A stretch of DNA of 64,000 bases from Sphingobium amiense (GCF_003967075.1 NZ_AP018664.1:2914001-2978000); one strand, 5' to 3'. Counted from the first letter of the stretch, positions 29,589 through 37,814 are shown. The notes: generated from the sequence alone by a model not told the origin. Program-made: numbers and translations.

Positions 29589-29645
29589 TCAGCGGCGCAT
29601 TCCCCGAATGGACTTGACCGATCCCATTGCTGAACCATGAGACAT
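29589..29645 (-). CDS. 18-aa ORF with full-length consensus Shine-Dalgarno
   Basis: Within the 419-nt gap 29391-29809, the minus strand has AAAGGAGGTGATCC, a 14-base complement of the 16S rRNA 3' tail, one base before an ATG. The ORF reads MSHGSAMGSVKSIRGMRR then stop. It is in frame with a longer reading to 29777 that lacks an RBS. A 7-bp hairpin TTGAAGC/GCTTCAA lies just upstream. The SD-ATG spacing is very short, so the next ATG (codon 7) may be used. Whether this is a peptide gene, a leader, or a ribosome-binding RNA is open. Nothing else is seen in the gap. Confidence 0.4.
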   Translation of the reverse strand: MSHGSAMGSVKSIRGMRR

Positions 29646-29809
29646 CGGATCACCTCCTTTCGCTATGTTGAAGCCCGTATGGCCGTCGCCAGCTTCAAGC
29701 CTTTGTTCGGCCACGGGATGACTGTGAATCAGACGCGCCGCGCGATCAAGCCTTGTAATTTTCTTTTTTGGAATCATACTTGCGCGTCCGCGTTTCGCGC
29801 CGCGTCACG

Positions 29810-30361
29810 CTATCCCCGGCAATCCTCGACAACGCGGCCCAGTTCCGCCCAGGCCGGCAGGATGAGCGCGGGCTGACCCGGCACTTCGACCGCGATCTTG
29901 CCCCGGCTGTAAGCGATCTGGTCGAGCACCGGATCGGACGCCGCCCGCGCCGCGATCCATGTGCCGGGGGTGCTTCCCGCCGTGGCAGGCCAGGACGCCG
30001 CGCCGTAGCTGGTCCGCACCGTCACCGATGCCGCCGCGCCCGGCCCGCCCAGCGCCACGCGCCCCGCCGCCCGGTCGCATCGCAGCGTGAGCCGCCCGTC
30101 AGCGCCGAATGCCGCCACGGACCCGCCCGCGTCAGCCGCATAGGTCCACTGGCCGGGCAGAACCGGGCGGTCCTGCCATTCGACCGGAGCGACCGGCTGC
30201 ACCGGAGCGGGCGCAGGGCTGGACGGTTGCGGGGCGGCCTGCGCGACAGGCTGCGGCGTTGGGCGATTCGTGCCCGGCGCGACGCAGGAAGCGAGCGGCG
30301 CCAGCATCGCCATCAGCGCCAGCCGCCGCGTCCTGCTCCCCCTGCCTGCCCGATCCGCCAT
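29810..30361 (-). CDS. Proline-rich lipoprotein, function unknown
   Basis: This 183-aa protein has a signal with lipobox (LALMAMLAPLASCVAPG; Cys26), then a Pro/Ala/Gln-rich linker of about 35 residues and a compact C-terminal domain of about 120 residues with PGQWTYAADAGGSVAAF and GRLTLRCDRAAGRV. The latter looks like a small beta-rich domain found in lipoproteins, but I cannot name it. It lies 49 nt beyond the metallophosphoesterase gene on the same strand. Confidence 0.72.
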   Translation of the reverse strand: MADRAGRGSRTRRLALMAMLAPLASCVAPGTNRPTPQPVAQAAPQPSSPAPAPVQPVAPVEWQDRPVLPGQWTYAADAGGSVAAFGADGRLTLRCDRAAGRVALGGPGAAASVTVRTSYGAASWPATAGSTPGTWIAARAASDPVLDQIAYSRGKIAVEVPGQPALILPAWAELGRVVEDCRG

Positions 30362-30410
30362 CGTCCGCCTGCCTCCCTTGCGGCCGCCGCAGCGCCGATC
30401 GGAGCGGCGC

Positions 30411-31166
30411 CTACACCGCGATCAGCGCATAGGGCCGGCCGAACTGTTCCGACACCACAAATTGCGCGCAGTTATAGACTGGCACGCCGCGCGGCGTCTT
30501 CCCTTCGAAAGTGCCGCGATGGGCATGGCCATGGACCGCGAAACGCACATTGTCAAAACGGTCGATCGCGTCGGCGAGGCGCGACGACCCGAGAAAGGGA
30601 AAGATTTCCGCCGGTTCGCCCGCCACGGTTTCGGCGACCGGCGCATAATGCAGCACCGCCACGACCCGCTCCGTCCGCAGCGAGCGGAGCGCGTTTTCGA
30701 GCTTGCGCGCTTCGTTGATGGATTCCTCGACGAAGCCCTTGATCGCCGCTTCGCCGAACGCACCCAGCTCACCGCGCCCGAAGCCACCGACAAAGCCCTT
30801 CACCCCGGCAAAGCCCACGCCCCCGATCTCGACCGCCTGCTCGTCCAGCACGGTGACGCCCGCGCCGTGCAGGATGCGCGCGACTTCCTGCGGCTGGCCG
30901 CATTCATGATCGTGATTGCCCAGCACCGCGACGGTGGGAATGGTGCAGGCGCGCAGGTCTTCAGCCAGGATCTCCGCCTCGCGCGTCTTGCCGAAATTGG
31001 TGAGGTCGCCGCACAGCGCCAGCACGTCCGCCTTCTGCGAAATTTCGGCGAAAAGGTCGCGATATTTATGCTCCGACGCTTCGGTCACGTGCAGGTCGCC
31101 GATCGCGGCGACGGTCAGGCTGCCCGGCGGGCCAAACCTCGCTTCGGCGTCACTTGTTGCGCTCAT
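30411..31166 (-). CDS. Calcineurin-like metallophosphoesterase
   Basis: This 251-aa protein carries all five metallophosphoesterase blocks: IGDLHVTEA, CGDLTNFG, GNHDHECG, LHYAP and HGHAHRGTF. The metal-binding Asp, Asn and His residues are all present. The ATG (31166) lies inside the last 17 nt of the nucleotidyltransferase gene, so the two are translationally coupled. No signal peptide is present, so it is cytoplasmic. The substrate is unknown; phosphodiesters or nucleotide-modified products of its partner are candidates. Confidence 0.9.
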   Translation of the reverse strand: MSATSDAEARFGPPGSLTVAAIGDLHVTEASEHKYRDLFAEISQKADVLALCGDLTNFGKTREAEILAEDLRACTIPTVAVLGNHDHECGQPQEVARILHGAGVTVLDEQAVEIGGVGFAGVKGFVGGFGRGELGAFGEAAIKGFVEESINEARKLENALRSLRTERVVAVLHYAPVAETVAGEPAEIFPFLGSSRLADAIDRFDNVRFAVHGHAHRGTFEGKTPRGVPVYNCAQFVVSEQFGRPYALIAV

Positions 31167-31923
31167 GGCTTTCCTCCAGTCCCTTGCCGACAACATCGGC
31201 GAAGCCCCAGTCGGTGATGTCGACGAGATAATCGCGCGGGGACAGCAGCCGCCCCCGGCACACGCGGATGTTGGGCACCGGCAGTTCGGCGCGCGTCTGC
31301 AACCGGCCCAGCAGTTCCTCGAACAGCCAGAGCGGAATGCAGTGCCGTTCGGTCGGATAGATGAAGCGGAAGTTGAGAAGGTGGATGAGCAGCACTTCCC
31401 AGTGCAGCTCCACCGCGTCGAGCAGCTTCTGCCAGTCGATCGCCTCATGCTGTTTCAGGATCATGTGCGCCACGTCCGCGCCGTCGTAGCGGTAGCGGTC
31501 CTGAATATAGATTTTGGAGAGGATGAATTCGGTCGGCGGGGTGATGCGCACGGTGACGCCATAGACTTCGGCATGGGCGGCGCTGCGGAACCATTCCTCC
31601 GTCACGGGCAGGCTGGCCGACGAGATATTGTAGATGACGTCGAAGAAATTGTCCCCCTGCCACACCTTGCCGATCCAGCGTTCGTCCTCGAACTCGACTT
31701 CATGGCCAAGCTGCCGGAAATGGGCGAGGATGCGGGGCGCGTCGCCCGCCTTGCAGAATACGTCCAGATCCTTGGTCGGCCGCACGATCCCGGTGTAGCA
31801 GCCCAGCGCATAGGTGCCCGACAGCATGAAGGGGATGCCGGAACTCACCAGTTCCCGCAGGCTGTCGGTGTAGAATTGCCGTGCCTCGGGCGGCGGGTCG
31901 AAGGCATGGGGGTCGCGGGTCAT
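31150..31923 (-). CDS. Nucleotidyltransferase-fold protein coupled to a phosphoesterase
   Basis: This is a 257-aa protein. The N-terminal half has the minimal nucleotidyltransferase pattern: MLSGTYALGCYTG (helical GS/GT motif) and RPTKDLDVFCKAGD (DxD metal ligands), with FDVIYNISSA carrying a third acidic residue; this resembles AbiEii/MNT-type enzymes. The C-terminal part has HWEVLLIHLLNFRFIYP and looks helical. ATG 31923 is preferred to 31929 (AGGA 6 nt upstream). It overlaps the phosphoesterase by 17 nt. Target is unknown. Confidence 0.82.
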   Translation of the reverse strand: MTRDPHAFDPPPEARQFYTDSLRELVSSGIPFMLSGTYALGCYTGIVRPTKDLDVFCKAGDAPRILAHFRQLGHEVEFEDERWIGKVWQGDNFFDVIYNISSASLPVTEEWFRSAAHAEVYGVTVRITPPTEFILSKIYIQDRYRYDGADVAHMILKQHEAIDWQKLLDAVELHWEVLLIHLLNFRFIYPTERHCIPLWLFEELLGRLQTRAELPVPNIRVCRGRLLSPRDYLVDITDWGFADVVGKGLEESHERNK

Positions 31924-32055
31924 GGCCATCCTGATCGGGCGGGGAGAAAGGGAACCAGCGAGCCGCCGCTTCCGTTCCGATGCGGCGGGCAGCTTGCCTT
32001 CCGGGACAGGATGCCTAGGGTGCGGGCTTTCCGATCCCGTTCCAGCGAGGCCTGC

Positions 32056-34107
32056 GTGACCCGGCACATCCCATGGATATTGACCGCCATCCTGGGCGCG
32101 GTGGCGCTGTGCGTCGTTGCCGTCTCGCGTGGGGAAAATGTCAACGCGCTCTGGATCGTGGTCGCGGCGGTGAGCTGTTTCCTCGTCGCCTATCGCTATT
32201 ATGCGCTGTTCATCGCACGCCATGTCATGCGGCTCGATCCCGCGCGGCCCACGCCCGCGATCCGGCGCGCGGACGGTCTCGATTATGTCGCGACCGACCG
32301 CACCGTGCTGTTCGGCCATCATTTCGCCGCCATCGCGGGGGCGGGGCCGCTGGTGGGTCCGGTGCTCGCCGCGCAGATGGGCTACCTCCCCGGCACGCTG
32401 TGGATCATCGCGGGCGTGGTGCTGGCGGGCGCGGTGCAGGATTTCATGGTCCTCTTCATCTCGATGCGGCGCGACGGGAAGTCGCTGGGCGAACTGATCC
32501 GCATGGAAATGGGGCAGGCGGCGGGCACCATCGCGCTGTTCGGCGCCTTCATGATCATGGTCATCATCCTCGCGGTGCTGGCGCTGATCGTGGTGAAGGC
32601 GCTGGCCGAAAGCCCGTGGGGCATGTTCACGGTCGCCGCGACCGTGCCGCTCGCCATGCTGATGGGCGCATATACCCGCTGGATCAGGCCGGGGCGGATC
32701 GGCGAAGTGTCGCTGCTGGGCCTGATCGGCCTGATCGCCGCCATCGTCTACGGGCAGGCGGTCGCAGCGTCGCCCGTCTGGGGACCGGCCTTCACCTTCA
32801 CGCCGGTGCAGCTCTGCTGGATATTGATCGGCTATGGCGCGGTCGCCTCCGTCCTGCCGGTCTGGCTGCTGCTCGCGCCGCGCGACTATCTGTCGACCTT
32901 CCTCAAGATCGGGGCGATCGCGGCGCTCGCCATCGGCATCGTCATCATGGCCCCGCCGCTGAAGATGCACGCGGTCACCCAGTTCGTCGGCGGCGACGGG
33001 CCGGTGTGGGCGGGCGGCCTCTTCCCCTTCCTGTTCATCACCATCGCCTGCGGGGCGGTGTCAGGCTTCCATGCGCTCATCGCCAGCGGCACCACGCCCA
33101 AGCTGATCGCGAGCGAGGGCGACGCGCCGATGATCGGCTATGGCGCGATGCTGATGGAGGCGTTCGTGGCGATCATGGCGCTGGTCGGCGCGTCGATCCT
33201 CGACCCCGGCATCTATTTCACGATGAACAGCCCCGCCGCGCTGATCGGCACCGACGCCGCGAGCGCATCCGCCGCCGTCACCGCCATGGGCTTTCCCATC
33301 ACCCCCGACCTGATCGCGCAGACGGCGAAAGATGTGGGCGAACACAGCATCATTTCGCGCGTGGGCGGCGCGCCGACTCTGGCCGTGGCGATGGCGGAAA
33401 TTTTCAGCCATGTGGTCGGCGGCGTGGGCATGAAGGCCTTCTGGTATCATTTCGCGATCCTGTTCGAAGCGCTCTTCATCCTGACGGCCGTGGACGCGGG
33501 CACGCGCGCGGGGCGTTTCATGCTGCAGGATCTGATCGCGCTCGCCGTGCCCTCCTTCAAGGACAGCGCGCGGCAGTGGCCCGGCTTCGTCGCCACGGGC
33601 CTAACCGTCGCGGCATGGGGCTTCTTCCTCTATCAGGGCGTCACCGATCCACTGGGCGGCGTGAACACGCTCTGGCCGGTGTTCGGCATCTCCAACCAGA
33701 TGCTCGCGGCCATCGCGCTGATGCTCGGCACCGCCGTCCTTTTCCGCATGAAGCGAGAGCGTTATGCGTTCGTGACGATGGTGCCGGCGGGCTGGCTGCT
33801 TGTGTGCACACTGTCGGCGGGCTGGCTCAAGCTCTTCTCCGCCGATCCCAAGGTCGGTTTCCTCGCCCATGCGCGCAAATTCGGCGCGGCGGCGGAGCGG
33901 GGAGAATTGCTGGCGCCCGCCAGGTCGGCGGCGGAAATGAACGCCATCGTCTTCAACGACCGGGTCGACGCCGCGCTGGTGGCGATCTTCCTCCTCGTTG
34001 TGCTCTCGCTGCTCGGCTTCACGATCCGCGCCTGCCTCGCCGCGCGGCGTGCGGACGCGCCGAGCGTGCGGGAGATCGGCGCGCAGGCAGCGGGTGCGGC
34101 GGCATGA
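32056..34107 (+). CDS. cstA: Carbon starvation protein CstA-family transporter
   Basis: This 683-aa polytopic membrane protein has about 16 hydrophobic segments. Family motifs include RTVLFGHHFAAIAGAGPLVGP, GAVQDFMVLFISMRRDGKSLG, FHALIASGTTPKLI and FGISNQMLAAIALMLGTA. Members import peptides or pyruvate. Start is GTG at 32056 with GAGG five nt upstream; the ORF extended 5' of this is antisense to the nucleotidyltransferase. It overlaps ybdD as ATGA. It is divergent from the nucleotidyltransferase gene. Confidence 0.95.
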   Translation: MTRHIPWILTAILGAVALCVVAVSRGENVNALWIVVAAVSCFLVAYRYYALFIARHVMRLDPARPTPAIRRADGLDYVATDRTVLFGHHFAAIAGAGPLVGPVLAAQMGYLPGTLWIIAGVVLAGAVQDFMVLFISMRRDGKSLGELIRMEMGQAAGTIALFGAFMIMVIILAVLALIVVKALAESPWGMFTVAATVPLAMLMGAYTRWIRPGRIGEVSLLGLIGLIAAIVYGQAVAASPVWGPAFTFTPVQLCWILIGYGAVASVLPVWLLLAPRDYLSTFLKIGAIAALAIGIVIMAPPLKMHAVTQFVGGDGPVWAGGLFPFLFITIACGAVSGFHALIASGTTPKLIASEGDAPMIGYGAMLMEAFVAIMALVGASILDPGIYFTMNSPAALIGTDAASASAAVTAMGFPITPDLIAQTAKDVGEHSIISRVGGAPTLAVAMAEIFSHVVGGVGMKAFWYHFAILFEALFILTAVDAGTRAGRFMLQDLIALAVPSFKDSARQWPGFVATGLTVAAWGFFLYQGVTDPLGGVNTLWPVFGISNQMLAAIALMLGTAVLFRMKRERYAFVTMVPAGWLLVCTLSAGWLKLFSADPKVGFLAHARKFGAAAERGELLAPARSAAEMNAIVFNDRVDAALVAIFLLVVLSLLGFTIRACLAARRADAPSVREIGAQAAGAAA

Positions 34108-34289
34108 GCGGCCTTTTCCACCGCCTGCGGGCGAGCGCGCGACTCATGGTGGGGCTGCCCGATTATGACGCCTATGTCGCGCATATGGCGGCGCATCACC
34201 CCGACCGGCAGCCGATGGACCGCACCGCCTTTTTCCGGGACCGACAAGAGGCGAAATATGGCGGAAAAGGCGGCGGGCGATGCTGCTGA
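34104..34289 (+). CDS. YbdD/YjiX small protein partner of CstA
   Basis: This 61-aa protein contains LMVGLPDYDAYVAHMAAHHP and MDRTAFFRDRQEAKYGG, the DUF466/YbdD signature. Such proteins are encoded directly after cstA/btsT-type transporters and are needed for full transport in E. coli YbdD. Its ATG overlaps the cstA stop (ATGA). The C-terminus ends with a Cys-Cys pair. Confidence 0.93.
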   Translation: MSGLFHRLRASARLMVGLPDYDAYVAHMAAHHPDRQPMDRTAFFRDRQEAKYGGKGGGRCC

Positions 34290-34422
34290 AATTGCAATAA
34301 AATTACAAAACCGGGAAATTTTACGAATGAATAATTGGGTTATACCGCATTTTGGGTATTGCCGTTTGCAGACTCTCTGATATCCGCGCCATGTCCTTGG
34401 TGCCCGACAGCCTTGAGGATAT

Positions 34423-34450
34423 GCCCTCCGCCACCCTTGCGGCGGAGGGC
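34423..34450. terminator. Bidirectional hairpin between ybdD and the XdhC-family gene
   Basis: A perfect 10-bp stem (34423-34432 with 34441-34450, 8-nt loop) is followed on the plus strand by AAACTTTCC. It lies between two convergent genes and probably ends both transcripts, although the U-tracts are short. The 130 bp upstream (34290-34420) are conspicuously AT-rich compared with the surroundings and contain no gene. Confidence 0.55.
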
Positions 34451-34461
34451 AAACTTTCCCC

Positions 34462-35379
34462 TCAGCACACCGCATTGAAGCCCGCGATCATCCCGGCGGC
34501 GATGGACAGCGCGATCTCCGCCGCGCCGACCGCCCGGATGTCCAGCCCTGCAGGCCCGTCGATCCGCGCCAGATCCTCCGCCCCGAAGCCCGCCGCGCCG
34601 AGCCGCTCCAGCCGGGCGGCATGGCTGCGGCGCGATCCCAGCGCCGCGATATAGCCGGTCGGCGCACGCAGCGCCGCCGCGAGCGCGGGATCGTCGATCT
34701 TGATGTCATGGCTCAGCGTCACCACCGCCGTCGCCTCGCCGGGCGCGCGCGCCGCCACCGCCTCGTCGGGCCAGCGGTCGTCCAGCTCGACGCCGGGAAA
34801 GCGCTCGGGCGTCAGGAAACGCCCGCGCGGGTCGATCACCACCGGCGTCACCCCGATCGCCTGCGCCAGTGGCACCAGACTCTGCGCGATCTGCACCGCC
34901 CCCACGATCAGCAGCCGCCGGGGCGGATCGTAACGGTTGAGGAACTCGCCCTCCGCCCTTCCCTCGCGCGTGATCCCGGTGGCAAGATCGGTGCAGAGCG
35001 TCAGCGCGCGGCCCTGCCCGCTTTCCTCCATGATGCGTTCGAACAGGGCGGGCGGGAAGCCCTTGCCGCTCACCGGCTGCACCAGCACCGCGATCTCGCC
35101 GCCGCAGGGCAGCCCCACCTCCCACGCATCGCCGTCGGCGACGCCGTAGGTCTGAAGATGCGCGTCCCGCCCGGCGATCACCTCGGCGGCGCGTTGCAGC
35201 ACGTCGCTTTCGACGCAGCCGCCTGATATGCTGCCTTCGAAACGGCCATCGGCATGGACGATCATATGGCTGCCGCGTGGGCGCGGGGCCGATCCCCAGG
35301 TCGACACCACCGTCGCCAGCGCCATCGGCGCGCCGCGCCATTCGAGCGCCTTCGCGATCACCGCGCCATTGTCGTTCAT
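34462..35379 (-). CDS. XdhC/CoxI-family protein
   Basis: This 305-aa protein starts at MNDNGAVIAKALEW (longer frame rejected; GAGGAG lies 9 nt before the ATG). The N-terminal XdhC_CoxI domain has GSAPRPRGSHMIVHADGRF and GGCVESDVLQRA; the C-terminal Rossmann-like domain begins RRLLIVGAVQIAQSLVP. These proteins help insert or mature the molybdenum cofactor of xanthine dehydrogenase-type enzymes. No molybdoenzyme gene is in the window. Confidence 0.93.
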   Translation of the reverse strand: MNDNGAVIAKALEWRGAPMALATVVSTWGSAPRPRGSHMIVHADGRFEGSISGGCVESDVLQRAAEVIAGRDAHLQTYGVADGDAWEVGLPCGGEIAVLVQPVSGKGFPPALFERIMEESGQGRALTLCTDLATGITREGRAEGEFLNRYDPPRRLLIVGAVQIAQSLVPLAQAIGVTPVVIDPRGRFLTPERFPGVELDDRWPDEAVAARAPGEATAVVTLSHDIKIDDPALAAALRAPTGYIAALGSRRSHAARLERLGAAGFGAEDLARIDGPAGLDIRAVGAAEIALSIAAGMIAGFNAVC

Positions 35380-35427
35380 GCGTGCGTATCTCCTCGTGCG
35401 GCGACACAGATGCGCATCGCAGCGTCC

Positions 35428-35590
35428 TAGTGACCCGAATCTGAAGTTCGTCACATTATCCGGTGAGGCTGAGCGAACTTCAGATTCATCAGGGTCACTG
35501 GTAACTACATGATTCTATTGTGGTTTATGGATTTGAAATACGCTCACCGCCTTGCCGCACTATGTAGCGTATTTCAAATCCACCACACTA
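35428..35590. repeat. MITE-like element with TA duplications
   Basis: The sequence lies between two CTAG/TA sites (TA at 35428-35429 and 35589-35590). It is built of two large inverted repeats: 13 bp perfect plus an outer GTGACCC/GGGTCAC (35430-35498), and a 17-bp perfect palindrome TGGATTTGAAATACGCT (35528-35544 with 35566-35582). The outer ends are also imperfectly inverted (GTG then AATCTGAAGTTCG versus GATTTGAAATACG). Composition is AT-richer than its neighbours. No ORF. Resembles an IS630/Tc1-type non-autonomous element. Confidence 0.5.
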
Positions 35591-36259
35591 GTGCAACCGC
35601 CGCCCGGTCCACACGACGCGCCCGACAATGTCGACCAGTTCGGGGTCGATGTCGGCCCAGTCGGGATAATGGGCGTTGTCGCTCAGGACGCTGAAGCGTC
35701 CGCGCAGCGGCCCCATCGCCACGCGCTTCACCATCAGCACGCCGTCGAGCCGCAGCACATAGATGCCGTCGCGCAGCCGGTCGGCGGCATCGTCATGGTC
35801 GACCATGATGTCGTCGCCATCGTTGAGCGTGGGCGCCATCGATTCGCCGTCGACGCGGATGATCGACACGCGCTGCGGTCGCACCCCCATGTGGCGCAGC
35901 CAGCCCGCGTCGAACGCCAGCGCGCCCGCCGCCCGCTCATCGTCGTCGAGCGATCCCACGCCCGCCGATGCGCCCAGCGCCAGCCGGGGCACGGCGACGA
36001 CCGCGGGCAGCCTGCGCCCGCGCGTGGCGAGGCGCGCCGGATCGGGCGCGGCCGCCCCCAGCATTTCTTCCGCCACGCCGAAATAGCGCGCCAGAACGCG
36101 CCGGTCGTCCTCGTCCAGCTTGCGGGGCGTGCCGCGCTTGATGAACTGCTGGATATAGGCGGGATTGCGCCCGATCAGCCGCGACAGATCGGCATAATTC
36201 TCCCCCCGTTCGGCGATCAGCCGGTCGAGAGCGATGCGGGCGTGCTGAGATTCATCCAT
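35588..36259 (-). CDS. S24-family (LexA/CI-like) repressor with N-terminal HTH
   Basis: This 223-aa protein has a helix-turn-helix region at about 12-60 (ENYADLSRLIGRNPAYIQQF) and a C-terminal peptidase S24 domain with IIRVDGESMAPTLNDGDD (Ser140) and DGVLMVKRV (Lys178), the catalytic dyad of self-cleaving repressors. No clear Ala-Gly cleavage site was identified. The stop codon TAG lies in the CTAG boundary of the MITE-like element. It is divergent from two small genes and flanked by TAGGAA-type operators, so it likely controls itself and them. Confidence 0.87.
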   Translation of the reverse strand: MDESQHARIALDRLIAERGENYADLSRLIGRNPAYIQQFIKRGTPRKLDEDDRRVLARYFGVAEEMLGAAAPDPARLATRGRRLPAVVAVPRLALGASAGVGSLDDDERAAGALAFDAGWLRHMGVRPQRVSIIRVDGESMAPTLNDGDDIMVDHDDAADRLRDGIYVLRLDGVLMVKRVAMGPLRGRFSVLSDNAHYPDWADIDPELVDIVGRVVWTGRRLH

Positions 36260-36275
36260 ATCAGGTCCATAATGA

Positions 36276-36330
36276 TAGGAATTTTCCTAGACAAGTAGGA
36301 AATTGGGTTAGAGATAGGAATCTGCCTATC
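36276..36330. promoter_or_regulatory. Candidate S24-repressor operators (TAGGAA repeats)
   Basis: In the divergent region between the repressor and the next gene are TAGGAATTTTCCTA (36276-36289, near-palindromic), a half site TAGGAAA (36296-36302) and the palindrome GATAGGAATCTGCCTATC (36313-36330). The shared TAGGAA core, spacing and position are typical of cooperative CI-type operators. Inference from sequence symmetry only. Confidence 0.5.
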
Positions 36331-36374
36331 GAATCGCGGGGCACGAGTCGCGGTTCACGGGGGAGAAGAATTTG

Positions 36375-36560
36375 ATGTTGCTGATGAAAATCGAGAAGTT
36401 TCTGCGGGAATTCCACATTCCGCCGACGCGGTTCGGGCGGGATTGCGTGCGCGATCCGCGACTGGTCTTCGACCTGCGGCTGGGGCGCGAACCGGGCGCA
36501 CGGGTGTCGCGAAGGATAGAACATTTCATGAACACTTATCGCAGGAGCCATGGCCAATGA
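36375..36560 (+). CDS. Small putative DNA-binding protein divergent from the repressor
   Basis: This 61-aa protein begins MLLMKIEKFLREFHIPPTRFG and continues RDPRLVFDLRLGREPGARV and RRIEHFMNTY, a pattern resembling short alphaproteobacterial HTH proteins. A good RBS (GGGGGAGAAG) precedes ATG 36375. The stop overlaps the ATG of the next gene (ATGA). It faces the operator array and is presumably repressor-controlled. Confidence 0.7.
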   Translation: MLLMKIEKFLREFHIPPTRFGRDCVRDPRLVFDLRLGREPGARVSRRIEHFMNTYRRSHGQ

Positions 36561-36928
36561 CAAGAGTTGTTCCGCAATCGGGTTCCGCCAATCTGGTCCG
36601 AAACAAAGCGATCGGGCCAAGAGGGTCCGATCCGCTGTCCCGCCTGCTGGCGCATCTGATCGTGCGCGGGGGGCGCACCACGGAGATCGAGCGGGCGACC
36701 AGCCGTCCCTGGGCCAGCGCCCTGTTCGAAGGGCGCCGCCACATCGTCCGCCTGCGCCTGCACGGGCCGAACGCCGCCGAGCGCGCCGCGGCCTATCATG
36801 AGGGGATCGAATCGGCCGAGTTCGCTCTCCCCGGCCATTTCGTCGCCGACATCCAGGTCGATGCCAGCGGACAGGATCAATATGGTCCGTGGGTCGAAAT
36901 TTCCGCCCTGACCATCGCCGACTGGTAA
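36557..36928 (+). CDS. 123-aa protein coupled to the small HTH gene, unknown function
   Basis: Starts at MTRVVPQSGSANLVRNKAIGP, overlapping the previous stop by 4 nt. The sequence contains RGSDPLSRLLAHLIVRGGRTTEI and RRHIVRLRLHGPNAAERAAAY, then FALPGHFVADIQVDASGQDQ and ends EISALTIADW. I recognise no domain; a mixed alpha/beta fold is likely. Its coupling to the small HTH gene under the repressor suggests a shared response. Confidence 0.65.
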   Translation: MTRVVPQSGSANLVRNKAIGPRGSDPLSRLLAHLIVRGGRTTEIERATSRPWASALFEGRRHIVRLRLHGPNAAERAAAYHEGIESAEFALPGHFVADIQVDASGQDQYGPWVEISALTIADW

Positions 36929-36932
36929 CGCC

Positions 36933-37805
36933 CTATCGGCGGCCCGCCATCGACCGCAGCGTGCCCAGCGCCTCGCGCAGTGCGGCGTCGGTATCGCGGG
37001 CGACATGGTCGCGCACCGGCACGGGCTGCGCGACCGGCATGTCGGCGATGACGCCGCTGCATGCGACGGGCGGCACGGTGGCGCGGGTGCGCTGCGACAG
37101 GCCGCGTTCCAGCCGCTCGGTCAGTTCGGTGATCGACAGACCCTGCGTCGGCGCGCGGAGCGGCAGCGGCGCGAGCGGCTCTTCCAGGCGGTCGGCGGGC
37201 CGGCGGTCGGCGGGAGCGGCGAAGGACAAAGGCTCGTCCCACAGCGGCTCCGCCTCTTCCACGTCCGGCTCCAACGCGGGGGGAGCGGCGCGCAGGAAGG
37301 TCGGTTCGGCGGGGGCCGCGGCCTCGTCAGCGGGCGGGGCGCGGTCGAAAATATCCAGGCCGTCGAAATCCTTGCTGGCGAAGATCGGCGCGCGCGCCGG
37401 CGCGTCGGGATGCGCGTCGGCGCGGCGCAGCGCAGGCACCGGCGCATCCTCGACAGGGGCAGCGCGGCCCCGTGCCAGCGCGGTCAGCTTGGAAAAGGCG
37501 AAACCCATTGTCTTTGCTCCTCGGGCGCGTGGCTCGCGCACCTGCTCTTCACTATCCTCGCGCCCACCGTCCTGCGTGCGCGCCGTCAATCCCGTGATCC
37601 CCGCCGCCATCAGCCCGGCAAAGCCCGCCAGCAGCAGCCGTGCCGTCTGTCCCAGCGGCGGTGCGGCGGCGGGCACCGCCTCGCTGATGCCGCTCGACGC
37701 GACGACCGTTTCGATGAGGCCGACCGGCATGAACAGCACCGCCAGCGCTGCCGCCAGCGCGCCCAGCGCCGCCATCGTGCCTGCCCTGCGGGAATGTCGC
37801 ATCAT
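36933..37805 (-). CDS. Membrane protein with two N-terminal helices and a long disordered tail
   Basis: This 290-aa protein has hydrophobic segments at about 10-30 and about 55-75, then an about 210-residue cytoplasmic, Pro/Ala/Asp/Glu-rich region (for example EPDVEEAEPLWDEP) and a more ordered C-terminal stretch SITELTERLERGLSQRTRATV that could form a helix. No family recognised. It starts 10 nt after the glycosyltransferase stop on the same strand and is probably co-transcribed. Two ATGs (37805 and 37802) are possible. Confidence 0.65.
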   Translation of the reverse strand: MMRHSRRAGTMAALGALAAALAVLFMPVGLIETVVASSGISEAVPAAAPPLGQTARLLLAGFAGLMAAGITGLTARTQDGGREDSEEQVREPRARGAKTMGFAFSKLTALARGRAAPVEDAPVPALRRADAHPDAPARAPIFASKDFDGLDIFDRAPPADEAAAPAEPTFLRAAPPALEPDVEEAEPLWDEPLSFAAPADRRPADRLEEPLAPLPLRAPTQGLSITELTERLERGLSQRTRATVPPVACSGVIADMPVAQPVPVRDHVARDTDAALREALGTLRSMAGRR

Positions 37806-37814
37806 GTCCGCCGC

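Noticed and set aside
29647..29660. GGATCACCTCCTTT on the plus strand as the 3' end of a 16S rRNA gene
   Set aside because: No helix-45 sequence or other 16S sequence precedes it; it is only the complement of a strong Shine-Dalgarno.
29589..29777. 62-codon version of the micro-ORF
   Set aside because: The upstream ATG has no RBS, and the only strong translation signal lies before codon 45.
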